In this document: positions 34,956-42,876 of the stretch, one piece after another
Layout: every line of letters begins with the position of its first letter
Position numbering within the stretch: position 1 is the first letter of the stretch
Assembly (NCBI RefSeq): GCF_009674805.1
Contig: NZ_WKKI01000034.1
Coordinates: forward strand, 1-43,630
Direction: 5' to 3'
Source of the DNA: Metabacillus lacus
GTDB lineage: Bacteria; Bacillota; Bacilli; Bacillales; Bacillaceae
Length of the DNA: 43,630 nt
The notes under the pieces: generated by a model
Told to the model about the DNA's origin: nothing
Seen by the model: only the letters and a program-made list of their open reading frames with translations
Databases searched by the model: none
Position numbers and translations under genes: made by a program

Positions 34956-36740
34956 TCATAGATAAATACTGTCAATACCGGATATTTTTATTAGTTTTTT
35001 TCTTATCCACAAAATAATGCTCATTACAGTAAGTAAAAACATTAATGAAACACCCATCCACTGAAAAAAAATAAACGATGTAAATGAGATCATATCGGTA
35101 ATCAATAAAGCAGTAGGCAGCATAGAGCACGGTATAACACAGCCGAGTATAATAAATTTCACCATATCCTGTAGTGTTTTTTTGTCAGGGTATTCATCCA
35201 GTTGCTCAATATTTATAAAGTTAAAATGCGGGCTCACTACTGAAGGTAAAAAGACCAGTAATGAAAATAGGAGATAAGCTACAGCATGCATGAGAATGGT
35301 CAAGATTCCTATCCTTATATCCATTTGATTAAAGCTAATAAATATAACGTCACCCAGTAGCATCAATGGAAAAGTCAGAATGATGAAAAACCTGAACTTA
35401 TACTTAAATACATCCCATAAATTTTTCTTTGCCATGAAGTGAATTAAGATCTTTTTTCCTTCGCTGTCTAACGAAAAAACCCCCTGTAAATTGGTATAAA
35501 CTGAATCTACATAGAAAAAAACGAAAAACATTAAATAAAAGGATAATATAAGAAAAAAGATGTTTTCCTTTGGTGAAATATCACTTAACAATCCAGAAAA
35601 TAAACCCAATTGAAGCCAAAAAGGCAAAGACCCTAATAAAACAGGAAATCTGTGAAAAAAGTAATCTGTGCGAATATGATGATAAAACAAAACGTTGGAA
35701 TAATGCTTGCCTAGAGGCTTTGTCAAAACAGTCAATCCTTTTTCTACTAGTATAAAAGGATAGTATTTCTGCTTATTAGCATCTGATTCATACTTTGATA
35801 GGAAATATGCTGCTAAGAGGAATGCAAGAAACGTACCTGAGATTGAAAGGATTGCCAAAGGCTTTATATTGCCAGATACGAGCATGGCCAATAGGTTGTG
35901 GGGCAAATAAGGATTCTCTAAGAAAATGCCAACAGGTGATAACAAATTCATTAAGGCGTTTGTTCCATCATTTATCCAATTTTGGTAGACAACCAAGTCT
36001 AAATCGTTAGAAGTGATTGGAAAATCACTCATCCAGGAAGATAACGTTTTTCCACAACCAAAGGATAGAAAACCGACTGTTAATCTAATTGACAATGCAA
36101 ACATCACTCTAAACAGAAAATTATGTTTATGCTTTTGAAGGGTCCAATAACGGTTGTGAAAAACTGATGTTGCCAGGCTGGTAAAGATAAAAAGAACGAA
36201 GGTTAGCGTTATAACTAAGACCATTTGAAGCCAATAAATTTCTGTTAGTAGACCGAGAGCCAATAGAACTGGGACATAGCTTAATAAAAAATCCTTTGAA
36301 TACCATACTGTAGATTCTAAATACAAATAAACCTTTGCTTTGGCTGGACTGATTTTTAAATTTGTTAACAGCCATTCTTTATCGATTGAATGTAGTTGCC
36401 ATTTCGATGAACTAATTCCTGTAACAAAGGAAAAGATAAGTATGATACAAAAGGTTAACGACCATAGTATGGAATAGTTACTGCTTGCATACAGTAGCAT
36501 CTTACCGATTAGATTCAATATGATTCCGTTAAACTCACTGTCTAAAAAGTTTTTATTGAACAAGCTAACTTTAAACAAAAAATAGGTACTAAAAAAGATT
36601 GCTCCGAAATTAAATAGGCTTATACCAAAAGCTATTATCCATAATTTATTCCCAGAAGGAATATATTTGAGAAACTTTAGGTAATTCCACTGGTTTTTCC
36701 AACGCATAACAAGTTTCCACTTAATCCAAGTTTGTACCAT
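34956..36740 (-). CDS. Large ABC transporter permease-like membrane protein
   Basis: A 594-residue, very hydrophobic protein with an estimated 12 or more membrane helices in two halves, separated near residues 325-345 by a polar segment (SKYESDANKQKYYPF). Immediate coupling to an ABC ATPase indicates an ABC-2-like exporter permease, perhaps two fused halves. No catalytic motif is seen and the substrate is unknown; peptide, antibiotic or lipid export would fit. AAAGGATGG precedes ATG 36740. The region is AT-rich relative to the core genes. Confidence 0.75.
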   Translation of the reverse strand: MVQTWIKWKLVMRWKNQWNYLKFLKYIPSGNKLWIIAFGISLFNFGAIFFSTYFLFKVSLFNKNFLDSEFNGIILNLIGKMLLYASSNYSILWSLTFCIILIFSFVTGISSSKWQLHSIDKEWLLTNLKISPAKAKVYLYLESTVWYSKDFLLSYVPVLLALGLLTEIYWLQMVLVITLTFVLFIFTSLATSVFHNRYWTLQKHKHNFLFRVMFALSIRLTVGFLSFGCGKTLSSWMSDFPITSNDLDLVVYQNWINDGTNALMNLLSPVGIFLENPYLPHNLLAMLVSGNIKPLAILSISGTFLAFLLAAYFLSKYESDANKQKYYPFILVEKGLTVLTKPLGKHYSNVLFYHHIRTDYFFHRFPVLLGSLPFWLQLGLFSGLLSDISPKENIFFLILSFYLMFFVFFYVDSVYTNLQGVFSLDSEGKKILIHFMAKKNLWDVFKYKFRFFIILTFPLMLLGDVIFISFNQMDIRIGILTILMHAVAYLLFSLLVFLPSVVSPHFNFINIEQLDEYPDKKTLQDMVKFIILGCVIPCSMLPTALLITDMISFTSFIFFQWMGVSLMFLLTVMSIILWIRKKLIKISGIDSIYL

Positions 36741-37084
36741 ATTTCCATCCTTTCACGGTATCTTGCATTACAAGATACATTAATGAAAAAGATCCTTTTA
36801 ACTTATAGCATTCCTGAATATAATTCTATGTCTCGTGCGTAAGAAGGGTAAAAATGTGTTTATTACGTTCCTAAAATGAATTTTCTTAATACAAACCCAT
36901 AAATAAATCATTGCAATAAGATTGTTAAGATATTGTAGAATGTTCAAATTTAGGTTCCTTTCTATTTCTATTGTTGGTAGAATAGTTTCAGACAAATATT
37001 TGTAAATTATAAACTTAGGGGGTAATAGACCCTAAACTCTTAAAATCAAGGTTTTTACTGCATGTTCTTGAAGAGTCGTCATGA
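36741..37084. other. Upstream region of the ABC operon, no supported gene
   Basis: This AT-rich stretch should hold the promoter of the ABC operon on the minus strand. A 65-residue minus-strand frame within it lacks a ribosome-binding site and family signs. I see no RNA gene. Confidence 0.5.
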
Positions 37085-37288
37085 ATAAATTCTCAAAAGA
37101 TATATGAAATAGCCGATTATAAAACTCGAAAGGTACTGCTACGTTCAATTATTAAAAAGAGTGAATTAAGTAAAGATAGGAAATCCATCAATTCAATTAC
37201 ACTGTGGTTTGAAGAAGGGGACGACGATACCCCTTCTCCACCACCCATTTTTTTAGATGATATTTTCCCAGTGAATGACGAACGGTGA
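37085..37288 (+). pseudogene. 5'-truncated remnant, possibly a site-specific recombinase C-terminus
   Basis: After an in-frame TGA, 67 codons run open to 37288 without any start codon. The product contains KTRKVLLRSIIKKSELSKDR then KSINSITLWFEEGDDDTPSPPP. The basic helix followed by a beta strand recalls the C-terminal end of large serine recombinases, but this is a weak likeness. It is followed by an intrinsic terminator, as a real gene end would be. Confidence 0.4.
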
Positions 37289-37326
37289 GTCTTATCATAA
37301 GTTAAAGAAAGTTTCTTTGTGTATAT

Positions 37327-37362
37327 AAAGCCGGCTGCGATCAGCAGTCGGCTTTAATTTTA
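37327..37362. terminator. Intrinsic terminator, probably bidirectional
   Basis: Stem AAAGCCGGCTGC / GCAGTCGGCTTT with one wobble pair, loop GATCA, and TAATTTTAT on the plus side. It closes the remnant to the left and faces the dehydrogenase gene 46 bases to the right. Confidence 0.8.
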
Positions 37363-37407
37363 TATCAGGGTGCCTCATTGTGTCTTACACTCTCTGAGGA
37401 CAGATTT

Positions 37408-38436
37408 TTAAACAAAACCTTCCAGTACTATCTTACCGATCGTCCTATTGCTCTCCAAAAGCTTGTGTGCTTGACGGAGATTTTCTGCTGAGATCGGTCC
37501 AAGGACTTCGGTCAGTGTTGTTTTTAATTTTTGATGGTCCACAGCATCAGCAATGCGATTAAGCAATAGATGCTGCTCAATCATATCATCTGTTTCGTAT
37601 ACAGGGCGAGTGAACATGAATTCCCACACGAAGGTGATGCTTTTTTGCTTAAGCAATTTGAGGTCCAGCGGAGAGGTTGGATCATCAATTGCGCACACAA
37701 CTCCCTGAGGAGAAATAGCTTCGCTAATACCGGTCCAGTGTTCTTCCAAAGCATTCAGGCAGAAAATATACGGAACGTTTGTAAATCCAATTGCTTGAAG
37801 TTGTGGAAGGAGCGGGTCATGATGATTAATGGTATAGTCCGCGCCCATTGATTTAACCCAGCTAACAGTTTCTGATCGGGAAGCAGTACCGATTACAGTA
37901 AGCCCTGCTTGTTTTGCAAGCTGAGTGGCAATGGAACCTACACCCCCGGCCGCACCAATGATCAGCAGAGCCTTTCCTTTGTTAGGACCCGAATCTTGGG
38001 AAATAGACATTCGGGTAAATAATGCTTCCCAAGCTGTAATGGAGGTTAAGGGAAGAGCTGCAGCTTCCGCAAAACTTAAGGAAACAGGTTTGTGCCCCAC
38101 GATTCGTTCATCGACCAAATGGTATTCACTGTTTCCGCCTTGTCGTGCAATACTGCCAGCATAAAAAACTTCATCTCCCGGACGAAACAATGAACAGTCC
38201 GGTCCTGTCTCTTCGACAACTCCTGCTACATCCCAACCTAAAATTTTAGGGGCTTCCTCAACTCTTTCCTTAGGAGCTCTTACCTTTGTATCAACAGGGT
38301 TGACCGATATGGCCGCTACTTTGACCAAAATGTCACGACCCGTTGCTGTTGGTTTTTCTACAACTAAGTCCACCAGGCTTTGGGGATTGTCAATTGGAAG
38401 GTAAGAAGTTAAGCCTACCGCCCTCATAGTATTCAT
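37408..38436 (-). CDS. Zinc-independent medium-chain dehydrogenase / quinone oxidoreductase family
   Basis: About 342 residues from the ATG at 38436 (MNTMRAVGLTSYLPI); the first in-frame ATG (38448) directly abuts the GAGGAAAGG site and is less likely. The GroES-like N-domain has VKVAAISVNPVDTKVRA and LGWDVAGVVEETG. The NADPH-binding Rossmann segment is LLIIGAAGGVGSIATQLAKQ. The catalytic and structural zinc cysteine ligands of alcohol dehydrogenases are absent, which points to quinone-reductase-type NADPH enzymes (ZADH/YogA-like). The gene is single; substrate unknown. Confidence 0.9.
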   Translation of the reverse strand: MNTMRAVGLTSYLPIDNPQSLVDLVVEKPTATGRDILVKVAAISVNPVDTKVRAPKERVEEAPKILGWDVAGVVEETGPDCSLFRPGDEVFYAGSIARQGGNSEYHLVDERIVGHKPVSLSFAEAAALPLTSITAWEALFTRMSISQDSGPNKGKALLIIGAAGGVGSIATQLAKQAGLTVIGTASRSETVSWVKSMGADYTINHHDPLLPQLQAIGFTNVPYIFCLNALEEHWTGISEAISPQGVVCAIDDPTSPLDLKLLKQKSITFVWEFMFTRPVYETDDMIEQHLLLNRIADAVDHQKLKTTLTEVLGPISAENLRQAHKLLESNRTIGKIVLEGFV

Positions 38437-38551
38437 GATGAACCACATCCTTTCCTCATTAGTATACCCGTTATGAGTAACAGCTTAAAATGATTACTAT
38501 TAGCCTCTAGTCTGTAAGCGTAAGTGAAATTTAGTGTTAATATAGATGTAA

Positions 38552-38716
38552 ATGAGTGTTAATAGGTTGGGACAATTGCAAAAACAAAAACAGGTGAATC
38601 ATAGGGGACTAATTACAGAGATTGATAATCCCGGTTCCTCTACAAAAAGATACAAAGTAATTGAACCTAGGCTAAGTAAGCGGATACAAAGAATTACCAA
38701 TTCATCAGAACGGTAA
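38552..38716 (+). CDS. Small unidentified reading frame (54 residues) ending at a terminator
   Basis: A frame of 54 codons begins MSVNRLGQLQKQKQVNHRG and ends SKRIQRITNSSER; it is basic and hydrophilic. It overlaps a terminator whose stem begins in its last codons. No clear ribosome-binding site is present, so this may be the tail of a decayed gene. I do not recognise the sequence. Confidence 0.35.
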   Translation: MSVNRLGQLQKQKQVNHRGLITEIDNPGSSTKRYKVIEPRLSKRIQRITNSSER

Positions 38717-38725
38717 TTCTTTTTT
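38691..38725. terminator. Intrinsic terminator between small frame and VOC gene
   Basis: GAATTACC (38691-38698) pairs with GGTAATTC (38712-38719), followed by six T on the plus strand. On the other strand it lies just beyond the stop of the VOC gene. Confidence 0.7.
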
Positions 38726-38733
38726 ATAAATAC

Positions 38734-39162
38734 TTATTTATTCTTTTTATCTCTTTCTTGCATTTTTCTAACATGATCCGAGTGGTAAGGAGAAGCATCA
38801 ACTTCATTAACTACACTAAATGGATTTCCGTCCAAGTCAAAGAAGTCAAAAAATTTCATTCCACCAAAATCATCAATCTCGCTAGTAACTATAGCATTGC
38901 TTTTAAAATGTTGATGGGCCGCCTCAATATCATCAACAACAAAATTAAAATAGCCATTTTTTTGATCCCCCTTGGTAATAAACTCAGTGGGCTGAGGGGA
39001 TTCAACTTTTACCAAGGCTAATTGTGTTGACCCAGATGGTAAATAAAATCCAATCCCATCTCCCCAATTGTCAATTACTTTTGCACCAAGAAACTTTACA
39101 TACCATTCTGTGGATTTTTCGATGTCAGTTACTGGAATAAATATACTACCTACTTTAAACAT
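38734..39162 (-). CDS. VOC-superfamily (glyoxalase/dioxygenase fold) protein
   Basis: A 142-residue protein with two beta-alpha-beta-beta-beta modules. The opening KVGSIFIPVTDIEKSTEWYVKFLG (in two parts: KVGSIFIPVTDI and STEWYVKFLGAKV) and the closing FFDLDGNPFSVVNE are typical of VOC proteins. The His of the first strand seen in glyoxalase I is replaced (FIPVTD), so the metal site may be altered; the substrate is unknown. AAGGAGGAAAATT precedes ATG 39162. It is divergent from the sigma-factor gene with 98 bases between, so the two could share regulation. Confidence 0.88.
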   Translation of the reverse strand: MFKVGSIFIPVTDIEKSTEWYVKFLGAKVIDNWGDGIGFYLPSGSTQLALVKVESPQPTEFITKGDQKNGYFNFVVDDIEAAHQHFKSNAIVTSEIDDFGGMKFFDFFDLDGNPFSVVNEVDASPYHSDHVRKMQERDKKNK

Positions 39163-39260
39163 AATTTTCCTCCTTGAAATGAAATTCTTACTTATAACGA
39201 AAATAATAGTGTAAAAGTTACACTTACATTTAATTTAAATAAGAAGGTGTTAAAACAAAC

Positions 39261-39908
39261 ATGATTTTAGAAGATTTGGAGTTCGAGATTACTAAACTTT
39301 ATAAATATTGCTTAAAGTTGTCAGGGTCACCTTGGACAGCCGAGGATCTAGTACAAGAAACGCTGCTAAAGGTTTATAAAATTAAAAATTCCCAACCAAA
39401 AAAGGAGTTTACATTTTCATATTTATGTACTGTGGCTAGAAATCATTTTATCGATGAGAAAAGGAAATATAAAGAAATTATTTGTTTTAGTGAAGACTTA
39501 TTTGGAGAAGAGTATGATTCTGTAGATTACTATGGTCTAGTAGAAATCTTACTAAGCACTTTGCCATTGAAACAGTCTATGCTAATTACCTTGAAGGATG
39601 TATTTGGATACACTTCAAAAGAAATAGCATCCATGTTAAGAGTAAGTAATGAGTCCATTAAAACAGCACTTCATCGCTCTAGAAAGAAACTGAAATTTAA
39701 AAATAATAATATAGATATCAAAACCCTAACCTCTAATCACGAAATGATTATAGAACTCTCAAAAGCAATACGGGAATCTAAGCCGATGCCAATATTTTAT
39801 TTTTATCGACTATTAGAATCGCAAAATTTTCAGGTAAGAAGAAGTTCTGTAAACTCTGTATTCCATGTTATAGATCCAGATGGGAATATTCTAGAAATTA
39901 TTTCTTAG
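39261..39908 (+). CDS. ECF-type sigma factor with C-terminal extension
   Basis: A 215-residue sigma-70-family protein. Region 2 covers about residues 8-70 (WTAEDLVQETLLKVYKI, FSYLCTVARNHFIDEKRK); region 4 covers about 90-150 (LKDVFGYTSKEIASMLRVS, ESIKTALHRSRKKL). About 65 residues follow and end FHVIDPDGNILEIIS, which looks like the last strand-turn-strand of a VOC module. There is no anti-sigma gene beside it; the divergent neighbour is a VOC protein. AAGAAGGTG lies 12 bases before the ATG. Ligand control through the extension is a possibility only. Confidence 0.85.
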   Translation: MILEDLEFEITKLYKYCLKLSGSPWTAEDLVQETLLKVYKIKNSQPKKEFTFSYLCTVARNHFIDEKRKYKEIICFSEDLFGEEYDSVDYYGLVEILLSTLPLKQSMLITLKDVFGYTSKEIASMLRVSNESIKTALHRSRKKLKFKNNNIDIKTLTSNHEMIIELSKAIRESKPMPIFYFYRLLESQNFQVRRSSVNSVFHVIDPDGNILEIIS

Positions 39909-40343
39909 TAACTTAAAACATAACATAAAATAAATGAGAGTTTTATTGACGCTATGTTCTAAGAATTCACACCAATAACGAAGCTCAGAAGAATAGATTT
40001 CAGCCATTCTGCTTGCAAAGGTTGATAAACAGAGAGTGTAAACGTCATACTTCCGTCGCTTGCTAAAATTGACCCAGATGACGACCTCCTCAAAACCTTC
40101 TAGACATAATACTTTCCATTTGACTAAAAGAAAATCTGCGAACTGTAATTGTCTGCATTGCCGAGAAACCGATTAAGATGTTAAAAGGTCTCACAAAACG
40201 ATTTAGAAAAGTAACTCCAAAATGGGCATAGTTGTAAATTATTGTCTTTTCTTTTATTATAAAGAATATATAAAAAAGATGCACTTAGGGAAATAACGGT
40301 GAGCTTATCTTAAATGATGGGAAACAGAAAGAGGAGCTTGGGT
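39909..40343. other. Intergenic stretch, no supported gene
   Basis: About 430 bases hold no convincing reading frame. The part near 39990-40090 (TTGACCCAGATGACGACC and flanks) has a composition unlike its AT-rich surroundings and may be mobile-element debris; I could not match it to a known element. A 64-codon minus-strand frame lacks family signs. Confidence 0.4.
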
Positions 40344-41027
40344 ATGAAACTAAATAAGTGGTATAGTTTGTTAGTTTCCTTCATTTATTTTATTTATATT
40401 TATAATACTCATATATTTGAGGGAGCAAGTTTACTGGAGTATTTGAACGTATTGGCAAACTTTGGAGCAATCTTACTAATATCTAGTTGGCTGATTAGCA
40501 AATCAGTAATAGAAAATACACTAGATTTTATTATTTTGTGTGGATTTATTTTATATTTGTTCATACTACATTCTTATGTGACTTATGTTGATATTTCTTA
40601 CTATTTTAATCAAGATTATGTCGGCAATCCATTTGTAAACATTGAAAGAATAAATTTAATTCCTTTTAAAACAATTTATAATGACTTATTGATAGTAGTT
40701 GCACCTGTAACAGTCATTCAAACCATAGGAAATATAATTCTGTTAGCACCTTTGGCATTTGCATTATTATCTCTTAAAATTCTAACTAACAAGAATAAGG
40801 TAATTTTCACGATTATTCTTACAACATTGTTTATAGAGATATTTCAATTTATCCAAAACTTCAGCGTTTCGGGATATTTGTATTCTGAAGGAGGACATCG
40901 TGCCATTGATATTGACGATATATTATTAAATACACTTGGTGGTTTAATTGGGGTTTTGGTGTTCATCCTATATAATAAAACAATTTCAAATAATACTGTA
41001 AACAAAAAGGACGTCGCATCTAATTAA
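40344..41027 (+). CDS. VanZ-family membrane protein
   Basis: About 227 residues from ATG 40344 (MKLNKWYSLLVSFIYFIY), which follows GAGGAGCTTGGGT; the frame extends 10 codons upstream. Five to six membrane helices are visible. VanZ-like motifs are INLIPFKTIYND, TIGNIILLAPLAFALL, IEIFQFIQN and GHRAIDIDDILLNTLGGLIG. VanZ itself gives low-level teicoplanin resistance, but most chromosomal relatives have no known role. The gene is very AT-rich. Confidence 0.9.
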   Translation: MKLNKWYSLLVSFIYFIYIYNTHIFEGASLLEYLNVLANFGAILLISSWLISKSVIENTLDFIILCGFILYLFILHSYVTYVDISYYFNQDYVGNPFVNIERINLIPFKTIYNDLLIVVAPVTVIQTIGNIILLAPLAFALLSLKILTNKNKVIFTIILTTLFIEIFQFIQNFSVSGYLYSEGGHRAIDIDDILLNTLGGLIGVLVFILYNKTISNNTVNKKDVASN

Positions 41028-41119
41028 CTTATATTTATTTTGCGGAAAATCGTACCAGAGGTAGTTGAGGTTTATTTAAAACTCAAAAATAGGGTTACGA
41101 GGATTCTGTTTACCTAAAT

Positions 41120-41262
41120 CCTAACGGGTTTTGAATCCAGCTCCAGCACCCCAGCGGCCGCGCACTGCCCATACCCTCCTTGCAATAAGTCCATCATCTT
41201 CGTGATTTCTTATCTCGAGCGGGGCCGGACAGTTCCTATGCCGCTAAGCGGGGAGCAGTGCC
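41120..41262. other. GC-rich noncoding block, probable dispersed repeat
   Basis: The segment from CGGGTTTTGAATCCAGCTCC to the end of dbpA is clearly more GC-rich than its neighbours and has no gene. CCAGCTCCAGC (41139-41149) resembles an interspersed repeat core common in Bacillaceae genomes. GCCGCTAAGCGGGG and GCAGTGCC TTTTTT near the right end may give a terminator for dbpA or the vanZ-like gene. Confidence 0.4.
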
Positions 41263-41266
41263 TTTT

Positions 41267-42712
41267 TTATTTTATGGCTTTACTCACTTTTAATTTCTTT
41301 CCTTTGATCGTTGCATGTTCCATAGCTTGGAGAACTAGTGAGCCCTTGCCATTCAAAATATCAACAAAGGACATTGAATCATGGATGGTGATAATGCCGA
41401 TATCCTCTGCTGTGACTCCAGGAATTTTTGCGATCGTTCCAACAAAGTCTACAGCACGAATTTTCTTCTTTTTACCACCGTTGAAATGGAGTTTCATGAT
41501 ATCTTGATTGATTCGGGCTGTTTTATTGTTTCTTACAACCCGCCTGCCGCTAAGTTTTTCTTCAAAAGCAGACTTTCCATCAGCCACTTCCAGATGGCTG
41601 GGTGCTTCTATAACAGGTATCTCAAAGCCGATGTATCTTTCTATGGCTTTGATGAATTTTCCTTCAAAAGGTGTCGAAAACGTGATGGCCTTTCCTTTAT
41701 TTCCAGCACGGCCTGTTCTTCCAGTTCGGTGTACATAGCTCTCTTTTTCCAAGGGAACGTCATAGTTGATGACAAGTGTGACATTATCAATATCAATCCC
41801 TCTTGCAGCTACATCAGTGGCAATGAGGTAGCGAAAGTTCCCCATTTTAAAACCATCCATAACAGAGAACCGGTCTTCTTGTTCTAGTCCCCCATGAAGT
41901 CTTTCACAGGAATATCCAGCTCTATCTAGTTCGCTATACACAGTATCAACGTGTTCTTTCGTTTTGCAGAAAATCAGGCAGCTATCTGGGTTTTCTACAA
42001 CCGTGACGTCTTTCAGGAGTGACATTTTTTCTGCCTCTCTTACTTCAATTAAAGAATGTTCAATGGTATCGGCTGTCACGCTGGTCGATTCTATCACAAT
42101 CTGAGTAGGATTCTTCATATATTTATGGCAAAGGTTTTCAACGTCTTTTGGCAGAGTCGCGGAAAAAACCATTGTTACCCGGTCTGAAGGCAGCTCTTTG
42201 ATGATTGCTTCCACTTGATCTATGAACCCTCTGTTAAGCATCTCATCAGCCTCATCTATGATAAGGTACTTGATTTGATCCAAAACTAAGGTTTCTCGCT
42301 CAATATGGTCCATGACCCTTCCAGGGGTACCAACGACTACATGAGTTTTTTGTTTCAATTCATCCTTTTGTTTCGAAAAAGGTTCTTTCCCATAAACGGC
42401 CGCTGCTTTAATGCGTTTAAACCTTCCGATATTCGTAATATCTTCGCGCACTTGAACTGCAAGCTCCCTGGTTGGCGTAAGAATTAAGGCCTGGGGTTTT
42501 TTTTCTTCCCATAGAATCATATCAGTAACAGGAATACCAAAGGAGGCAGTCTTTCCACTTCCTGTTTGGGCTTTTACGACAAGGTCTTGATGTTCCATTG
42601 CTAATGGTATGACTTTTCTTTGAACTTCTGTTGGAGTTTCGTATTTTAACACAGCTAGTGCCCTTTTTATTTCTTCGCTTACATGATAGTCCGCAAAACT
42701 TCTTTTACTCAT
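41267..42712 (-). CDS. dbpA: DEAD-box RNA helicase DbpA (YxiN)
   Basis: A 481-residue DEAD-box helicase specific for 23S rRNA, acting in large-subunit assembly. The Q-motif region [20 protein letters not shown] is followed by motif I AQTGSGKT, Ia PTRELAVQV, motif II IDEADEM, motif III FSATLP, and motif [12 protein letters not shown]. The C-terminal RNA-binding domain (about 405-481; [29 protein letters not shown]) recognises hairpin 92 in B. subtilis YxiN, which is the same length. ATG 42712 follows GAGGTAAAAAA. Confidence 0.95.
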   Translation of the reverse strand: MSKRSFADYHVSEEIKRALAVLKYETPTEVQRKVIPLAMEHQDLVVKAQTGSGKTASFGIPVTDMILWEEKKPQALILTPTRELAVQVREDITNIGRFKRIKAAAVYGKEPFSKQKDELKQKTHVVVGTPGRVMDHIERETLVLDQIKYLIIDEADEMLNRGFIDQVEAIIKELPSDRVTMVFSATLPKDVENLCHKYMKNPTQIVIESTSVTADTIEHSLIEVREAEKMSLLKDVTVVENPDSCLIFCKTKEHVDTVYSELDRAGYSCERLHGGLEQEDRFSVMDGFKMGNFRYLIATDVAARGIDIDNVTLVINYDVPLEKESYVHRTGRTGRAGNKGKAITFSTPFEGKFIKAIERYIGFEIPVIEAPSHLEVADGKSAFEEKLSGRRVVRNNKTARINQDIMKLHFNGGKKKKIRAVDFVGTIAKIPGVTAEDIGIITIHDSMSFVDILNGKGSLVLQAMEHATIKGKKLKVSKAIK

Positions 42713-42876
42713 TTTTTTACCTCGTTTTTTGTTTTTTCGTCATATAAATAGAATTCACACCAAGAATCATTATATGCATGATCGTAATAAGGTTTATTAT
42801 ACTTGAAAATGCGTGATAAACGAGCTTTTAACCCAACATTATAATTCCTGTAGTGATATTAGCTCTTATTAAAGGT

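Noticed and set aside
35003-35011. Single perfect DnaA box (TTATCCACA) in the ABC permease gene
   Set aside because: One 9-mer in this length is compatible with chance and has no neighbours.
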